Shown in pieces: positions 9,293 through 17,914 of a stretch of DNA of 64,000 nucleotides. Each line of letters begins with the position of its first letter. Position 1 is the stretch's first letter. Below the pieces are notes generated by a model. It worked only from the letters and a program-made list of their open reading frames with translations, did no database searches and was not told the origin of the DNA. The DNA comes from an uncultured Acetatifactor sp. (lineage in GTDB: Bacteria > Bacillota > Clostridia > Lachnospirales > Lachnospiraceae). A program made the position numbers and the translations under genes. Where the stretch lies: contig CAKRYI010000012.1 of assembly GCA_934426825.1 (NCBI GenBank), positions 10,646 through 74,645 of the forward strand. The letters run 5' to 3'.

Positions 9293-9500
9293 TCAGCATT
9301 TAAATTCCCTATAGGTACGAATTAAAATAACAATAGATACCGCAAAAGTCAAAATATCTGCCAACGGCATGGAATATAGAACTCCGTCCAGTCCAAACCA
9401 TACCGGCAAAAGCAGGGCAAACCCAACCCCGAATACCACCTCTCTTATCATGGAAAGTGCCGTGGATTCCAACGGTTTTCCACAATAACGAAAGCAATCG
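9293..9500 (-). pseudogene. C-terminal remnant of a MATE-family exporter
   Basis: About 65 codons match the end of MepA-type MATE exporters: a GKPLES turn, then two membrane segments including LPVWFGLDGVLYS and the tail IVILIRTYREF. The other 380 or so residues of a normal exporter are absent. Upstream in frame the sequence is a terminator hairpin and non-coding DNA, with no start or ribosome site. A full MATE gene exists at 27205-28584, so this is a separate degraded copy. It retains its own terminator. Confidence 0.75.
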
Positions 9501-9514
9501 CACCCACTCACACC

Positions 9515-9554
9515 ACAAAAAAGAGCGCAGGTCCAATCACTTGGACTTACGCTC
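9515..9554 (-). terminator. hairpin with T6 tail downstream of the AgcS gene
   Basis: On the minus strand a 14-base arm (GAGCGTAAGTCCAA) pairs with its near complement around GTGA, followed by TTTTTT. It is a good rho-independent terminator for the symporter gene ending at 9622. Confidence 0.78.
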
Positions 9555-9572
9555 CCGCTACTCAGCTTTGAT

Positions 9573-9602
9573 ATTGTAGCATAAATTTTCTTAAAAATGC
9601 AA
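9573..9602 (-). promoter_or_regulatory. promoter-like element between a stop codon and its terminator
   Basis: TTGCAT (9602-9597), 18 nt, then TACAAT (9578-9573). It points into the terminator at 9554-9515 and would give a transcript of only about 50 nt unless read-through occurs. Confidence 0.4.
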
Positions 9603-9621
9603 GCAATAAATCGGTACCGTG

Positions 9622-11031
9622 TTACATCTTTTTCACAGAATCCAGATACTTCTTCGTCTCTGCCACTACCACTCCGTTCAGTGCAAGCAGGGCAATCAGG
9701 TTCGGGATTGCCATAAGACCGTTGAAAATATCTGCGATGGTCCATACTGCCTTTACAGTCATGTAAGGTCCGATGAATACACAGAAAATATAAAGCCAGC
9801 GATATGCCTTGACTACCTTCTGCTTATTGCCGGTCAGATACTCCAGACATCTCTCACTGTAATAATCCCATCCGAGAATGGTGGTAAACGCAAAGAATAC
9901 CAGACACGCCATCAGGATAAAGGATGCCACCTGATTCGGGAAAGGAAGTCCTAACTGGAAAGCTCTGGAAGTAACATCCACACCGTCCAAACCTACGTTC
10001 CATGAATCGGTAATTACGATTACCAGACCGGTCATGGTACAGATAACCAAAGTATCGATAACGGTACCAAGCATGGAAATCAGTCCCTGCTTTGCAGGAG
10101 AATCGGTCTGTGCTGCCGCTGCTGCGATAGGTGCACTACCGATACCTGCCTCATTGGAGAAAATACCGCGGGCAATACCTTTCTGCATTGCCATCAGAAT
10201 TGCCCCCAATGCTCCGCCGGCAACCGCTCTCATACCAAAGGCACTCTGAATGATAGTAGCCAGTGCACCGGGAATTGCTTTATAATTGCAAACAAGAACA
10301 ATCAATGCTGCCAGCACATAGGTAACTGCCATAAAAGGAACCACTACCTGTGCCACCTTGGAAATTCTCTGTAATCCTCCGATAATAACCAGTGCCACAA
10401 AGAATGTCAAAATCAGACCGGAAATTACCACGCTCCATGAATAATCCATGCCAAACAGATGAACCGTATGTACGCTCTCTGCATCGAAAAAGCCCTTAAC
10501 AGCGCTGGTAATACCATTAATCTGGGTAAAAGTACCGATACCGAACAAACCTACGCAAACGCCCATAAATGCAAAGATTTTGGCAAGCCATTTCCAGTTC
10601 GTGCCCATACCGTTTTCAATATAGTAGAACGGTCCGCCGATAACATGTCCGTCCTCTGCCGTCACACGATATTTAACGGCTAACAGACACTCGGAATATT
10701 TGGTTGCAGTTCCCACCAAAGCAGCAATCCACATCCAGAATAACGCACCGGGACCACCTGCCACGATAGCCGTAGCAACACCGACGATATTACCGGTTCC
10801 GATTGTTGCAGAAAGAGCGGTACATAACGCTGCGAAACTGGAAACCTCGCCGTCTTCACCACTTTTTTCATTCGCTATCAGATGCTTGATGGAATGGGGA
10901 AGTTTGGTAATTTGCAGACCTTTTAATCGAATGGTCAGAAAAATACCGGTTACAAGAATCAGGACAATCAGGGGGACACCCCACACAAAATTATCCACTG
11001 CACTTAAGAAATTACTGATTGCGTCTAACAT
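9622..11031 (-). CDS. sodium:alanine/glycine symporter, AgcS family
   Basis: Na+-coupled amino-acid symporter of the AGCS family (469 residues, normal length). About ten membrane segments are visible. Conserved blocks include ATIGTGNIVGVATAI (about 73-87), GGPGALFWMW, and MQKGIARGIFSNEAGIGSAP (about 280-300). The start at 11031 follows AAGGAGGAGAAT. A glycine riboswitch lies in its leader, so glycine is the probable substrate or signal; this is stronger evidence than family membership alone, which allows alanine or glycine. Confidence 0.93.
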   Translation of the reverse strand: MLDAISNFLSAVDNFVWGVPLIVLILVTGIFLTIRLKGLQITKLPHSIKHLIANEKSGEDGEVSSFAALCTALSATIGTGNIVGVATAIVAGGPGALFWMWIAALVGTATKYSECLLAVKYRVTAEDGHVIGGPFYYIENGMGTNWKWLAKIFAFMGVCVGLFGIGTFTQINGITSAVKGFFDAESVHTVHLFGMDYSWSVVISGLILTFFVALVIIGGLQRISKVAQVVVPFMAVTYVLAALIVLVCNYKAIPGALATIIQSAFGMRAVAGGALGAILMAMQKGIARGIFSNEAGIGSAPIAAAAAQTDSPAKQGLISMLGTVIDTLVICTMTGLVIVITDSWNVGLDGVDVTSRAFQLGLPFPNQVASFILMACLVFFAFTTILGWDYYSERCLEYLTGNKQKVVKAYRWLYIFCVFIGPYMTVKAVWTIADIFNGLMAIPNLIALLALNGVVVAETKKYLDSVKKM

Positions 11032-11090
11032 ATTCTCCTCCTTAGACTAACAGCCATTCCCTAAAGAGTAGAACACGCACTTGAAATGCT

Positions 11091-11186
11091 CTGTCCTTTT
11101 GCCTGAGAGATTGGCAGCATGTATGGCTGCCGTACACCTTCGGCGCTTTGAATACGGTTATGCGGTATCAAAGACTCTCCAGAGTG
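11091..11186 (-). ncRNA. glycine riboswitch (single aptamer)
   Basis: On the minus strand the segment reads GGAGAGTC near the 5' side, the core GCGCCGAAGGTG, a variable stem (GGCAGCC...), then CTCTCAGGCAAAAGGACAG. These are the diagnostic glycine-aptamer elements, with GGAGAG/CTCTC closing P1. Only one aptamer is present, whereas many glycine riboswitches are tandem. About 60 nt separate it from the AgcS start. No clear terminator lies in that space, so translational control or activation by a ghost-aptamer fold is possible. Confidence 0.93.
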
Positions 11187-11208
11187 AAACTGAATTAAAA
11201 TTTTTGAA

Positions 11209-11232
11209 GCCGGAGTTTCCTAAAACTCCGGC
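11209..11232 (-). terminator. hairpin between chemoreceptor and glycine riboswitch
   Basis: Stem GCCGGAGTTT paired with AAACTCCGGC around a short loop, followed on the minus strand by TTCAAAAATTTT. Probably the weak terminator of the chemoreceptor gene ending at 11327. A TATAAT box at 11267-11262 lies upstream of it, so it could instead be part of the AgcS leader. Confidence 0.55.
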
Positions 11233-11326
11233 AACAAAAATAGAATAGCACATATGATACGATTATACAATAACCATTTTCTTATTTTTCATAATAAAAG
11301 TTACAGTTTTCGACAGTCTTTGACAA

Positions 11327-12826
11327 TCAGCCCGCGTCCTGATTGCTGATTTGGAGAAGCCGTTCGGAAATCACCTGTACTTCCTTAAATGCCTCTTCCA
11401 TTCTCTTCGTCAATTCGCCCTGTTTTTCGATTGCATGCTGAATGGATTCCACCTGCTGTCTGGACTGGTTGGTGACGTCACTCATGCCGTTCGCCATCTG
11501 CGATACCTGATTCTGGTACTCCACATTCACCTTAATGTTCTCCTGAACGTTGTCCACTTTCTTGCTGGATTCGTCCTGCAGCGTCAGGAGGTTTGCAGCC
11601 TCCGCCTTGGCACTGTCAATCTCCTGCATTCCCGCATTGACAGACTCTCCGTTTTGTACTACGGCTGTTCTCGTCTCTTCCACGTTCTGGTTCATCTGTC
11701 CAATCTGCTCGGTAATGCTCTGGGTTGCGGAACGGCTCTCTGCCGCCAGCTTTCCAATCTGGGTTGCAACGACTGCAAATCCCTTACCGTTCTCTCCGGC
11801 TCTTGCTGCCTCAATGGAGGCATTCAAAGCCAAGATATTGGTCTGGTTTGCAATCTTTTCAATGGTATCCGCAAAGGTGCCAATCTCTTTTGCACTGTTT
11901 TCCAGCAAATCAATCTTCTCCTGAATCAGCTTGCTGGAACGTCCAATCTGATTTATGGAATCCACGGCACGGTCCATCGTTTCGATATAACTCTGGGTCT
12001 TTTTGTAGGAATCCTCTGCAATGGCAGACAAATTATCCGTGTGGGTCAACGTCTGCTGCATGGTGGTTTCCATATTTTCAATACTGGAATTGGTGATTCG
12101 CACCTGTTCCAAGGTGTCCTCGCAACCCGCCATGGTTTTGTCCGCTTCCTGACGAATCAGCTCGTTATTTTCCACCGTATCGTGAATTGCCTGCTGCAAG
12201 TTACCCATGACATCGGATAACTGTGTGGACGCCTCGCCGCAGTTGTCCAACACTTCCTTTACCTGCTCTGTATTGTGAAGGTTTTCCAGCATTCGTCTTG
12301 CTCTGCCGGAAAGGCTGATAAACACCGCAGACATTGCCACATATTCCATGGTATATCCCAGTGTAAAGGCGATAAACCATGACATTCTGGTTCTGTCTCC
12401 CAAATCTGCATTGCCGGAACGGAAAAATACTGCTGCCACCAAACAGACATAGCCGATAACTGCCGCGCGCACCGTAAATTTTTTGTCAAAGTACAGACAA
12501 CTGAATGCCAGTGCCAGTGCGTAGGTCATATAGATACCTACATGGGAATTGCTCGCCATGATTGCGATAAAAACAGCCACTGCAATAATGCTGTAGTTTT
12601 TCAGAAATTTAACAGGAACCTTACATTTGAACAGAATCATGGGTGATATGGTACAAATCAACCCGAAAGGCATTAATTTTAACAATGCCGGAATCGTAAT
12701 GCGGAATACATGCGTTGCCGACAAAATAAAGAAAAAGGGAAAAATCAAAGTCATCCATAACAGTACCTTGCAGATAATCGCACTGACTTCTGCATCATTC
12801 TTGGAAAAGAAATCTTTACTCTCCAT
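11327..12826 (-). CDS. methyl-accepting chemotaxis protein with six-helix membrane sensor
   Basis: 499 residues. The N-terminal third (about 15-190) is six membrane helices with short loops and no large extracellular sensor. The rest is a long helical signalling domain with the tip NQTNILALNASIEAARAGENG (about 345) and FAVVATQIGKLAAESR. No HAMP domain is obvious. It probably senses a membrane or cytosolic state (inference). The start at 12826 has AGGAGG 7 nt upstream. It has its own TTGACA promoter and has no chemotaxis neighbours. Confidence 0.9.
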   Translation of the reverse strand: MESKDFFSKNDAEVSAIICKVLLWMTLIFPFFFILSATHVFRITIPALLKLMPFGLICTISPMILFKCKVPVKFLKNYSIIAVAVFIAIMASNSHVGIYMTYALALAFSCLYFDKKFTVRAAVIGYVCLVAAVFFRSGNADLGDRTRMSWFIAFTLGYTMEYVAMSAVFISLSGRARRMLENLHNTEQVKEVLDNCGEASTQLSDVMGNLQQAIHDTVENNELIRQEADKTMAGCEDTLEQVRITNSSIENMETTMQQTLTHTDNLSAIAEDSYKKTQSYIETMDRAVDSINQIGRSSKLIQEKIDLLENSAKEIGTFADTIEKIANQTNILALNASIEAARAGENGKGFAVVATQIGKLAAESRSATQSITEQIGQMNQNVEETRTAVVQNGESVNAGMQEIDSAKAEAANLLTLQDESSKKVDNVQENIKVNVEYQNQVSQMANGMSDVTNQSRQQVESIQHAIEKQGELTKRMEEAFKEVQVISERLLQISNQDAG

Positions 12827-12883
12827 ACCGCTTCCTCCTGTGTACCCCCGCCGACGGTCTGCCAGCATGATGTTTATACTTCC

Positions 12884-12912
12884 ATAATATTATTTTATGC
12901 CCGTCATGTCAA
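12884..12912 (-). promoter_or_regulatory. sigma-A type promoter for the six-helix chemoreceptor
   Basis: TTGACA (12912-12907), 17 nt, then TATTAT (12889-12884), about 55 bp upstream of the start codon. Confidence 0.65.
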
Positions 12913-12927
12913 TGAAATATGACGATA

Positions 12928-12956
12928 AATGCGGCAGCCCCTTCGGACTGCCGCAT
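12928..12956 (-). terminator. terminator downstream of the GH16 gene
   Basis: A 10-bp stem (AATGCGGCAG with its complement) around a CCGAAGGG-like loop, with TTTATCG following on the minus strand. It lies about 140 bp after the glucanase stop, beyond a tandem repeat. Confidence 0.65.
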
Positions 12957-12960
12957 TCCT

Positions 12961-13114
12961 GTGTACACGCGTTTTTCACGTGATAAATTTTGGGTGTATT
13001 TCAACGTTTCCGTGGTAAATTCTGTGCGTTTATTTCAGCGTTTTCACAGCGTGTTCTGCTCGTTGCTTCAACCTTTCCACGATGTGGTCTGTGCTGTTAT
13101 TTCAGCGTTTCCGT
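12961..13114. repeat. degenerate 33/34-bp tandem repeat containing the GH16 stop codon
   Basis: Units start at 12996, 13030, 13063 and 13097 (spacing 34, 33, 34), with a weaker fifth near 12962. Each begins like TTATTTCAGCGTTTCC on the plus strand. The unit at 13097 holds the last five codons and the stop of the glucanase gene, so the other units are copies of a gene end. Confidence 0.75.
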
Positions 13115-16100
13115 AATGATTGCCGTATCTCTTCGTCCGATTTCTCCCAACGGGGTATAGCCGAACAGATAGGAAACCCGGTTGCCGCTGCTTATTTGCT
13201 CGGAGGTGGTGTAGGTATAATATCCTTCCCGGCTTCCGGTTCTCTCCATTGCATAACCTCCCAGCTCGCTGAGGGAAGGATTGTTCCGGTTAAGTCCCCA
13301 GAACACCATGGGTGCGAACTCGTTTTCGTTGGCATATACATAGAAGGTCACTGTGCCGTCCGCATTATGTATCACACCGTAACTGCCGGTTCCAACCTCA
13401 CTGCCGCTTCCACTTTCACTGCCGCTTCCACTTTCACTGCCGCTTCCGCTTTCACTGCCGCTTCCACTTTCACTGCCGCTTCCGCTTTCTCCACCGGTGC
13501 TGCTGCCAGCGCCTGCAATGTCACCGATTTTCACGCTTACGATGGCGGAATCAATTCGTCCCGCGCCTCCAAGCGGTGTGTAGCTCAACAGATAAGAAAC
13601 TGTATCGTTGTCCGCAAACTGCTCTGCGGTTCTGTAACTGAAATAATTCTCTCCAAGACTCTCGTCTTTGGTAAAGAACACGCCTCCCAACTGTGAAAGG
13701 GAAGGATTTACCATATTCTTTCCCCAGAACAGCATGGGCGCAAATGCGGTATCCTCAGCTTTTACATAGAAGGTCAGTGTGCCGTCCGAATGTTTTACCA
13801 CTCCGCTCTCATCCGTCACCACAATCGGTTTTTCCGGGTTAACAGGTTCTACTGGGTCGACGGGTTCTACAGGATCTACAGGGTCAATCGGCTCTACGGG
13901 ATCCACAGGGTCTACCGGCTCCACAGGATCTACCTCTCCCCCCGTAACGGTTACCACACAGCTTGCGCTGATTGCCGGATTCACGGAGGAGGTTGCAGTA
14001 ATCACTGCGGTTCCCGCTGACACTGCCGTAATCTGTCCTGCGCTTACCGTCGCCACATTTTCATTGGAGGAAACCCAATTAACATTTCTCTGTGTAGTGT
14101 TCGTCGGTGCATATACTTTCATCAGATTTGCCGTCTGTCCGGGATTGATGGTAATGCTCTCTTTATCCAGACTCAATGCCTGAATGGGCACAATTCTCAC
14201 GTCCGTGCTTCCCTCTTCCTTATAGACACGCACATAATCTACAAGCATTTCCGCAGAGGAGAAACCGGAATCCGGCAGAATACCACCGTCAAACCACCCG
14301 CCCACTGCAAGGTTCATAATAATATAGAAATCCTGGTCAAAAGGTGCCGTATCTGAGTTAGAACCGCTGGAGTACCATGTTTCCTTTGGCAGATAGCTGA
14401 AAAACTCGCCGTCCACATACCATGTCAGACTGTCCTCTTTCCATACTAAACTGTATACATGATAGCCGTCATCAAAGGTGGAACCTTCCGGGAAGACGTA
14501 ATCCATTCCCGTATACTTATTGCCTGGCCATGTGCCGCCGTAATGAATGGTTCCGCTGGTGGAGTTGGGAACTCTTCCCCTTGCCTCCATAACGTCAATT
14601 TCGCCAGACGCAGCCCATGTGCCGTATGTATCGTCGTTGGGCAGCATCCACAGTGCCGGCCACAGTCCCTTGCCTGCGGGCAGTTTTGCTCTGAAATCAA
14701 TTCGTCCGTAAGTAAAAGAAATCTTATCCTTGGAAATAATTTTTCCGGAAGAATAATCTGCTGTTACCTTTGTCTGAGCCTCGTCCGTACAGGTAAAGGT
14801 GTAAGGCTCATATTTGGCCACCAGATGAAGGGCACCGTCCTTTACAAAAATGTTCTCCTCTTTGTCCGTGTAATACTCTGCCTCGTTGTTGCCCCATCCG
14901 GCAGTTCCCGGTTCGGAGGGGTCAATGAGATACCCGGTATTGTAACTCCAACTGCTCATATCCAGAGCATTGCCGGAAAACTCATCATTGTAATACAAAT
15001 CCCAGCCGTCCAATGCGTCAGGGTCACTGTTGTCCCCACCAACGGTAATATCATCGATTTCCACATGGGGAGGTCTGTACGCATCCGGCGCACCGATAAA
15101 CTGATACTCAATATAGTTAGAGCCGACTGCTCCGCCTTTCTGTCCGTTCTCCGGGTAGCCGATACGCAGTTTGAAATCCTCCGTGATAGGCTGGAACCAC
15201 AGTCCGAATACATAATCATCAAAGTAGCCCCACTGGTTTTTATCCGACCATTTCAGATAGCCGTTGCCCTGATAATACCAGCCGCTCTCTGCGCTGTCGC
15301 CCAATTCCACCCACTGTCCTGTTGCAGCGTTGTAATACTGGATGACAAAATTGTCCAGTTCCTTGCTGGTGGGCAGATTATCCGTGCCGGTTCCGCCAAG
15401 ATAAGGGAATACTACTCCCGCAGAGCCGCTCTTGGCGTCCGCCGTGATGGTGGTTGCTCCGTTAGCATGTACCGCATAACTGCTTCTTGTGGTGTCCGAA
15501 TAGGTAATTTCGTATACCAGTGCAATTTCCGGTCTTTCTTTCAGTGCCAGCTTCACGTTGATTGCGCCGCTCTCTTCCACCTTGAACCAGTAGCCGTACT
15601 GCTCCACACCGAAATTGGTGTCGTAAATCCAGCCGCTGGCTGCATTATTGTCAATGTTCACATAGTCGCTGTCCGGTGCGCCGGCTGATTTTACATATGC
15701 CACCAAATCATCCGCTCCGGTGGGATAAGTTCCGCCTGCCACCGCATTGGGGAATGAAATAAACCCGGAGCCGGTGCGATTACCCGAAATCGTGGTATCT
15801 CCCACTGCCGCAAGTCCCGTGACTGCGGAAATATCCGGTTTTACAAAATTCAGGTTATACACTAAAGAGACGCCGGGGTTGCTCTTTGCATACAACTGCA
15901 CGGAAACGGTTTCCGTCAGTTTGAACCAGTAGCCGTTAAATCCGCTGTCACTCCAATGTCCCCAATTGCTGTTGTAAACAAATTTGCTGACGGAATCAAT
16001 ATCCTTCCATACGCCGTCAACCATTACATTGACGCCCAAATCGTCCACAACGTCCGCCCATGAGGCAGCTCCTCCGTTAAATTTGGGCATATTGAATCCG

Positions 16101-16291
16101 ACACTGCCCTGTGACAAGCCCTGCACCGTGAAATCCGGTCCGTTGTCATACGCCATGGAGGTAATGAGCGTTCCCGTGCTTTCCTCCGCCGATACAGTCA
16201 TTGTCGCACACGGTGTGATTCCGGTCACGCCGAGGACGATGGCCATGGCAATACCCATACAACATTTTTTCCAGTTGCCTTTTCTTTTCAT
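13097..16291 (-). CDS. secreted multi-module GH16 beta-glucanase
   Basis: An exported 1,064-residue laminarinase-like enzyme. Order: signal peptide (about 1-36, cut near VSAEE); three related modules of about 110-130 residues (about 40-410), each with a WF near its end and the first two ending in LVY; a GH16 catalytic domain (about 425-690) with the nucleophile/acid motif GEIDVMEARG; a Big_2 Ig-like domain (about 705-785); a PVDPVEP-rich linker; and two related C-terminal modules of about 95 residues containing FAPM(L/V)FWG, separated by a Gly-Ser-Glu repeat linker. GH16 enzymes with E-x-D-x-x-E cut beta-1,3 or mixed-linkage glucans. The start at 16291 is set by GGAGAAGGAGA. No sortase motif; presumed released or bound via its modules. 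Confidence 0.92.
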   Translation of the reverse strand: MKRKGNWKKCCMGIAMAIVLGVTGITPCATMTVSAEESTGTLITSMAYDNGPDFTVQGLSQGSVGFNMPKFNGGAASWADVVDDLGVNVMVDGVWKDIDSVSKFVYNSNWGHWSDSGFNGYWFKLTETVSVQLYAKSNPGVSLVYNLNFVKPDISAVTGLAAVGDTTISGNRTGSGFISFPNAVAGGTYPTGADDLVAYVKSAGAPDSDYVNIDNNAASGWIYDTNFGVEQYGYWFKVEESGAINVKLALKERPEIALVYEITYSDTTRSSYAVHANGATTITADAKSGSAGVVFPYLGGTGTDNLPTSKELDNFVIQYYNAATGQWVELGDSAESGWYYQGNGYLKWSDKNQWGYFDDYVFGLWFQPITEDFKLRIGYPENGQKGGAVGSNYIEYQFIGAPDAYRPPHVEIDDITVGGDNSDPDALDGWDLYYNDEFSGNALDMSSWSYNTGYLIDPSEPGTAGWGNNEAEYYTDKEENIFVKDGALHLVAKYEPYTFTCTDEAQTKVTADYSSGKIISKDKISFTYGRIDFRAKLPAGKGLWPALWMLPNDDTYGTWAASGEIDVMEARGRVPNSTSGTIHYGGTWPGNKYTGMDYVFPEGSTFDDGYHVYSLVWKEDSLTWYVDGEFFSYLPKETWYSSGSNSDTAPFDQDFYIIMNLAVGGWFDGGILPDSGFSSAEMLVDYVRVYKEEGSTDVRIVPIQALSLDKESITINPGQTANLMKVYAPTNTTQRNVNWVSSNENVATVSAGQITAVSAGTAVITATSSVNPAISASCVVTVTGGEVDPVEPVDPVDPVEPIDPVDPVEPVDPVEPVNPEKPIVVTDESGVVKHSDGTLTFYVKAEDTAFAPMLFWGKNMVNPSLSQLGGVFFTKDESLGENYFSYRTAEQFADNDTVSYLLSYTPLGGAGRIDSAIVSVKIGDIAGAGSSTGGESGSGSESGSGSESGSGSESGSGSESGSGSEVGTGSYGVIHNADGTVTFYVYANENEFAPMVFWGLNRNNPSLSELGGYAMERTGSREGYYTYTTSEQISSGNRVSYLFGYTPLGEIGRRDTAIITETLK
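13401..13490. repeat. 18-bp tandem repeat encoding a Gly-Ser-Glu linker
   Basis: Five copies of an 18-bp unit (CTGCCGCTTCCACTTTCA and close variants) inside the GH16 gene, coding for GSGSES repeats between the two terminal modules. Slippage would change linker length by six residues without loss of frame. Confidence 0.85.
13834..13936. repeat. 9/18-bp repeat encoding a Pro-Val-Asp/Glu linker
   Basis: Degenerate repeats of GGTTCTACNGG(G/A)TC type coding for PVDPVEP units between the Big_2 domain and the first C-terminal module. They are always in multiples of three, so the frame is kept. Confidence 0.75.
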
Positions 16292-16469
16292 TCTCCTTCT
16301 CCCTTCCAATTACTTATAACACTTTTCGGTTTTTGCTTTCACCCCATAATGGAAACCTTCACCTGAAAAGTTTGATATTATAAGTTTATTATTTCTTTGG
16401 GAGTAATGAAGTGTGCTTTTTCTGTTGTAGGTATGCTTATTTTATTGTCGTATTATACCGATTTGCTCT

Positions 16470-17234
16470 CTACGCACCGCATTGGGAACCCTTTGTCCTC
16501 TCAAGTGCCCATTTTATGCCCTTTGCCAGCCGGAGGGGTGCATTCTGATAATGATTTCCCGGATTCCGTTCAAACACAGCAGTAATCTGTCTCTCCCGGT
16601 ACATGGTGCACAATTCCTCCATGCAGTGCTCGCTCTCCCGAAGGTATGGATTCTTTGTCCGGGCTTCCCTGTCTCCGATGGAAAGGTACACCGCCTCCGG
16701 TCTTTTAAGGAAATCCTGTCTCTTTACATAATCCGTAAAATCCGGGTACCAGACCGAAGCCGACGCTGCCACTGCACTGTCAAACACTGCCGTCCGGTGA
16801 GGGGCATACAGTGCAAACAATCCCGCCATGGAATATCCGGCTAAGATGCGCGCGGACACATTCCCCACCTTTTCCTCCGCATAAGGCATAACCTGCCCGG
16901 TGAAAAAATCCAGATATTCGTCCGCTTTTCCACCAAATGCCTCCCCCTTCGCCATCACCGCCCCGTGGCACCACGGGGAAAGGTCATCGTTCCAGCGAAG
17001 GTCGGAAACAGTCACGAAATGAAAAGCGGGACCGTTTAATTTCTGATATTCGGATAGAACCTCTGCACCGGATTCTATAAACATATTGGCGTAAACAACC
17101 GGAAGAGACATGTTATTTTCTGCTTTCCGGAAACGGTTCGCTTCCGGCTGTCCGTCTGTTTCCTGATGTACTTCCGTTCCCGGATATATCCGGATTTTCC
17201 TGCCGTCCATGACGGTTTCCCATGCTGCTTCCAT
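16470..17234 (-). CDS. alpha/beta-hydrolase esterase (esterase D / IroE-like)
   Basis: 254 residues of the putative esterase family (PF00756-like). The nucleophile motif is LAGYSMAG (about 140), an acid is in the SIGDRE region, and the catalytic His is in NPGNHYQ (about 230). There is no signal peptide, so it is cytosolic. It is the last gene of a compact operon (AbrB, ABC ATPase, ABC permease, esterase), starting 26 bp after the permease. The start at 17234 follows GAGGAG by 7 nt. Relatives hydrolyse ester or lactone substrates, including siderophores; no siderophore genes are here, so the substrate is open. Confidence 0.75.
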   Translation of the reverse strand: MEAAWETVMDGRKIRIYPGTEVHQETDGQPEANRFRKAENNMSLPVVYANMFIESGAEVLSEYQKLNGPAFHFVTVSDLRWNDDLSPWCHGAVMAKGEAFGGKADEYLDFFTGQVMPYAEEKVGNVSARILAGYSMAGLFALYAPHRTAVFDSAVAASASVWYPDFTDYVKRQDFLKRPEAVYLSIGDREARTKNPYLRESEHCMEELCTMYRERQITAVFERNPGNHYQNAPLRLAKGIKWALERTKGSQCGA

Positions 17235-17260
17235 CGTATTGCTCCTCACGCAGTCGTTTT

Positions 17261-17914
17261 TTACAAATCAATTTTCACAAAGGACTTCTGTGCTTTTTTC
17301 AGGGAAGCAAAGGTCACTCCCACATAAATCACAACTGCCGCCAGCAATACAGGCACCTGCAAAAGAAGCGCCCGCAGGTTGCTTTCTCCCAGAAAATGCA
17401 GATTGGGAAAATGCCACGCCGCCTCAAAAGCTCCCACAATCAGCACCGTCACTATGATATAGAAAATAAACGGTTTGCCGTAATAGTAGGCAGTCTTGAA
17501 AAATCCGCCGAGGAAAATACCGTTGAATGCCGTATATATCAAAAGCACGCCGCCCAAATAGGTCAGGTTTGCCGCAAGTAACTTATTGTCTACATACGCC
17601 GATACTTCCGACAATGCCGTCATACGAATGCCTGCAAACACCCCGATGAACAGAAATCCAAGCATCTGAAAAAATACCGTCACCAGATATTTTGCCTTAA
17701 CCACGTCCTTTTTTCGTATGGGAAGCAGGGCAGAATAAATAATATCGTCTGCCTCTCTGGCGGACTGCACGGACTGAAACAACCCAAAGCAGATAAAAAA
17801 CGCTCCCATCAGTATCGGGTATCCGGGAATAAATGTCATAAGACTAAACATCAAAAACCACCATGCCAAAGGCGAGGTAGACAACTTCAGCTCTTTTTTT
17901 ATCAGCAGTCTCAT
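17261..17914 (-). CDS. ABC-2 type transporter permease
   Basis: 217 residues with about six membrane helices, of the ABC-2 permease class often annotated ABC2_membrane_5. It pairs with the ATPase just upstream: its ATG overlaps the ATPase stop by 4 bp (17911-17914), which implies coupled translation. The interhelical segment SALLPIRKKDVVKAKYL is typical of the family. The substrate is not predictable; relatives export peptides or lipids or give bacitracin-type resistance. Confidence 0.85.
   Translation of the reverse strand: MRLLIKKELKLSTSPLAWWFLMFSLMTFIPGYPILMGAFFICFGLFQSVQSAREADDIIYSALLPIRKKDVVKAKYLVTVFFQMLGFLFIGVFAGIRMTALSEVSAYVDNKLLAANLTYLGGVLLIYTAFNGIFLGGFFKTAYYYGKPFIFYIIVTVLIVGAFEAAWHFPNLHFLGESNLRALLLQVPVLLAAVVIYVGVTFASLKKAQKSFVKIDL

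Noticed and set aside
13312..13641. Long His/Cys/Arg-rich frame opposite the GH16 linker
   Set aside because: It is the shadow of the GSGSES repeats in another frame; no ribosome site and no plausible protein.
16397..16469. Terminator or small RNA after the esterase gene
   Set aside because: No stable hairpin with a T tract was found there.
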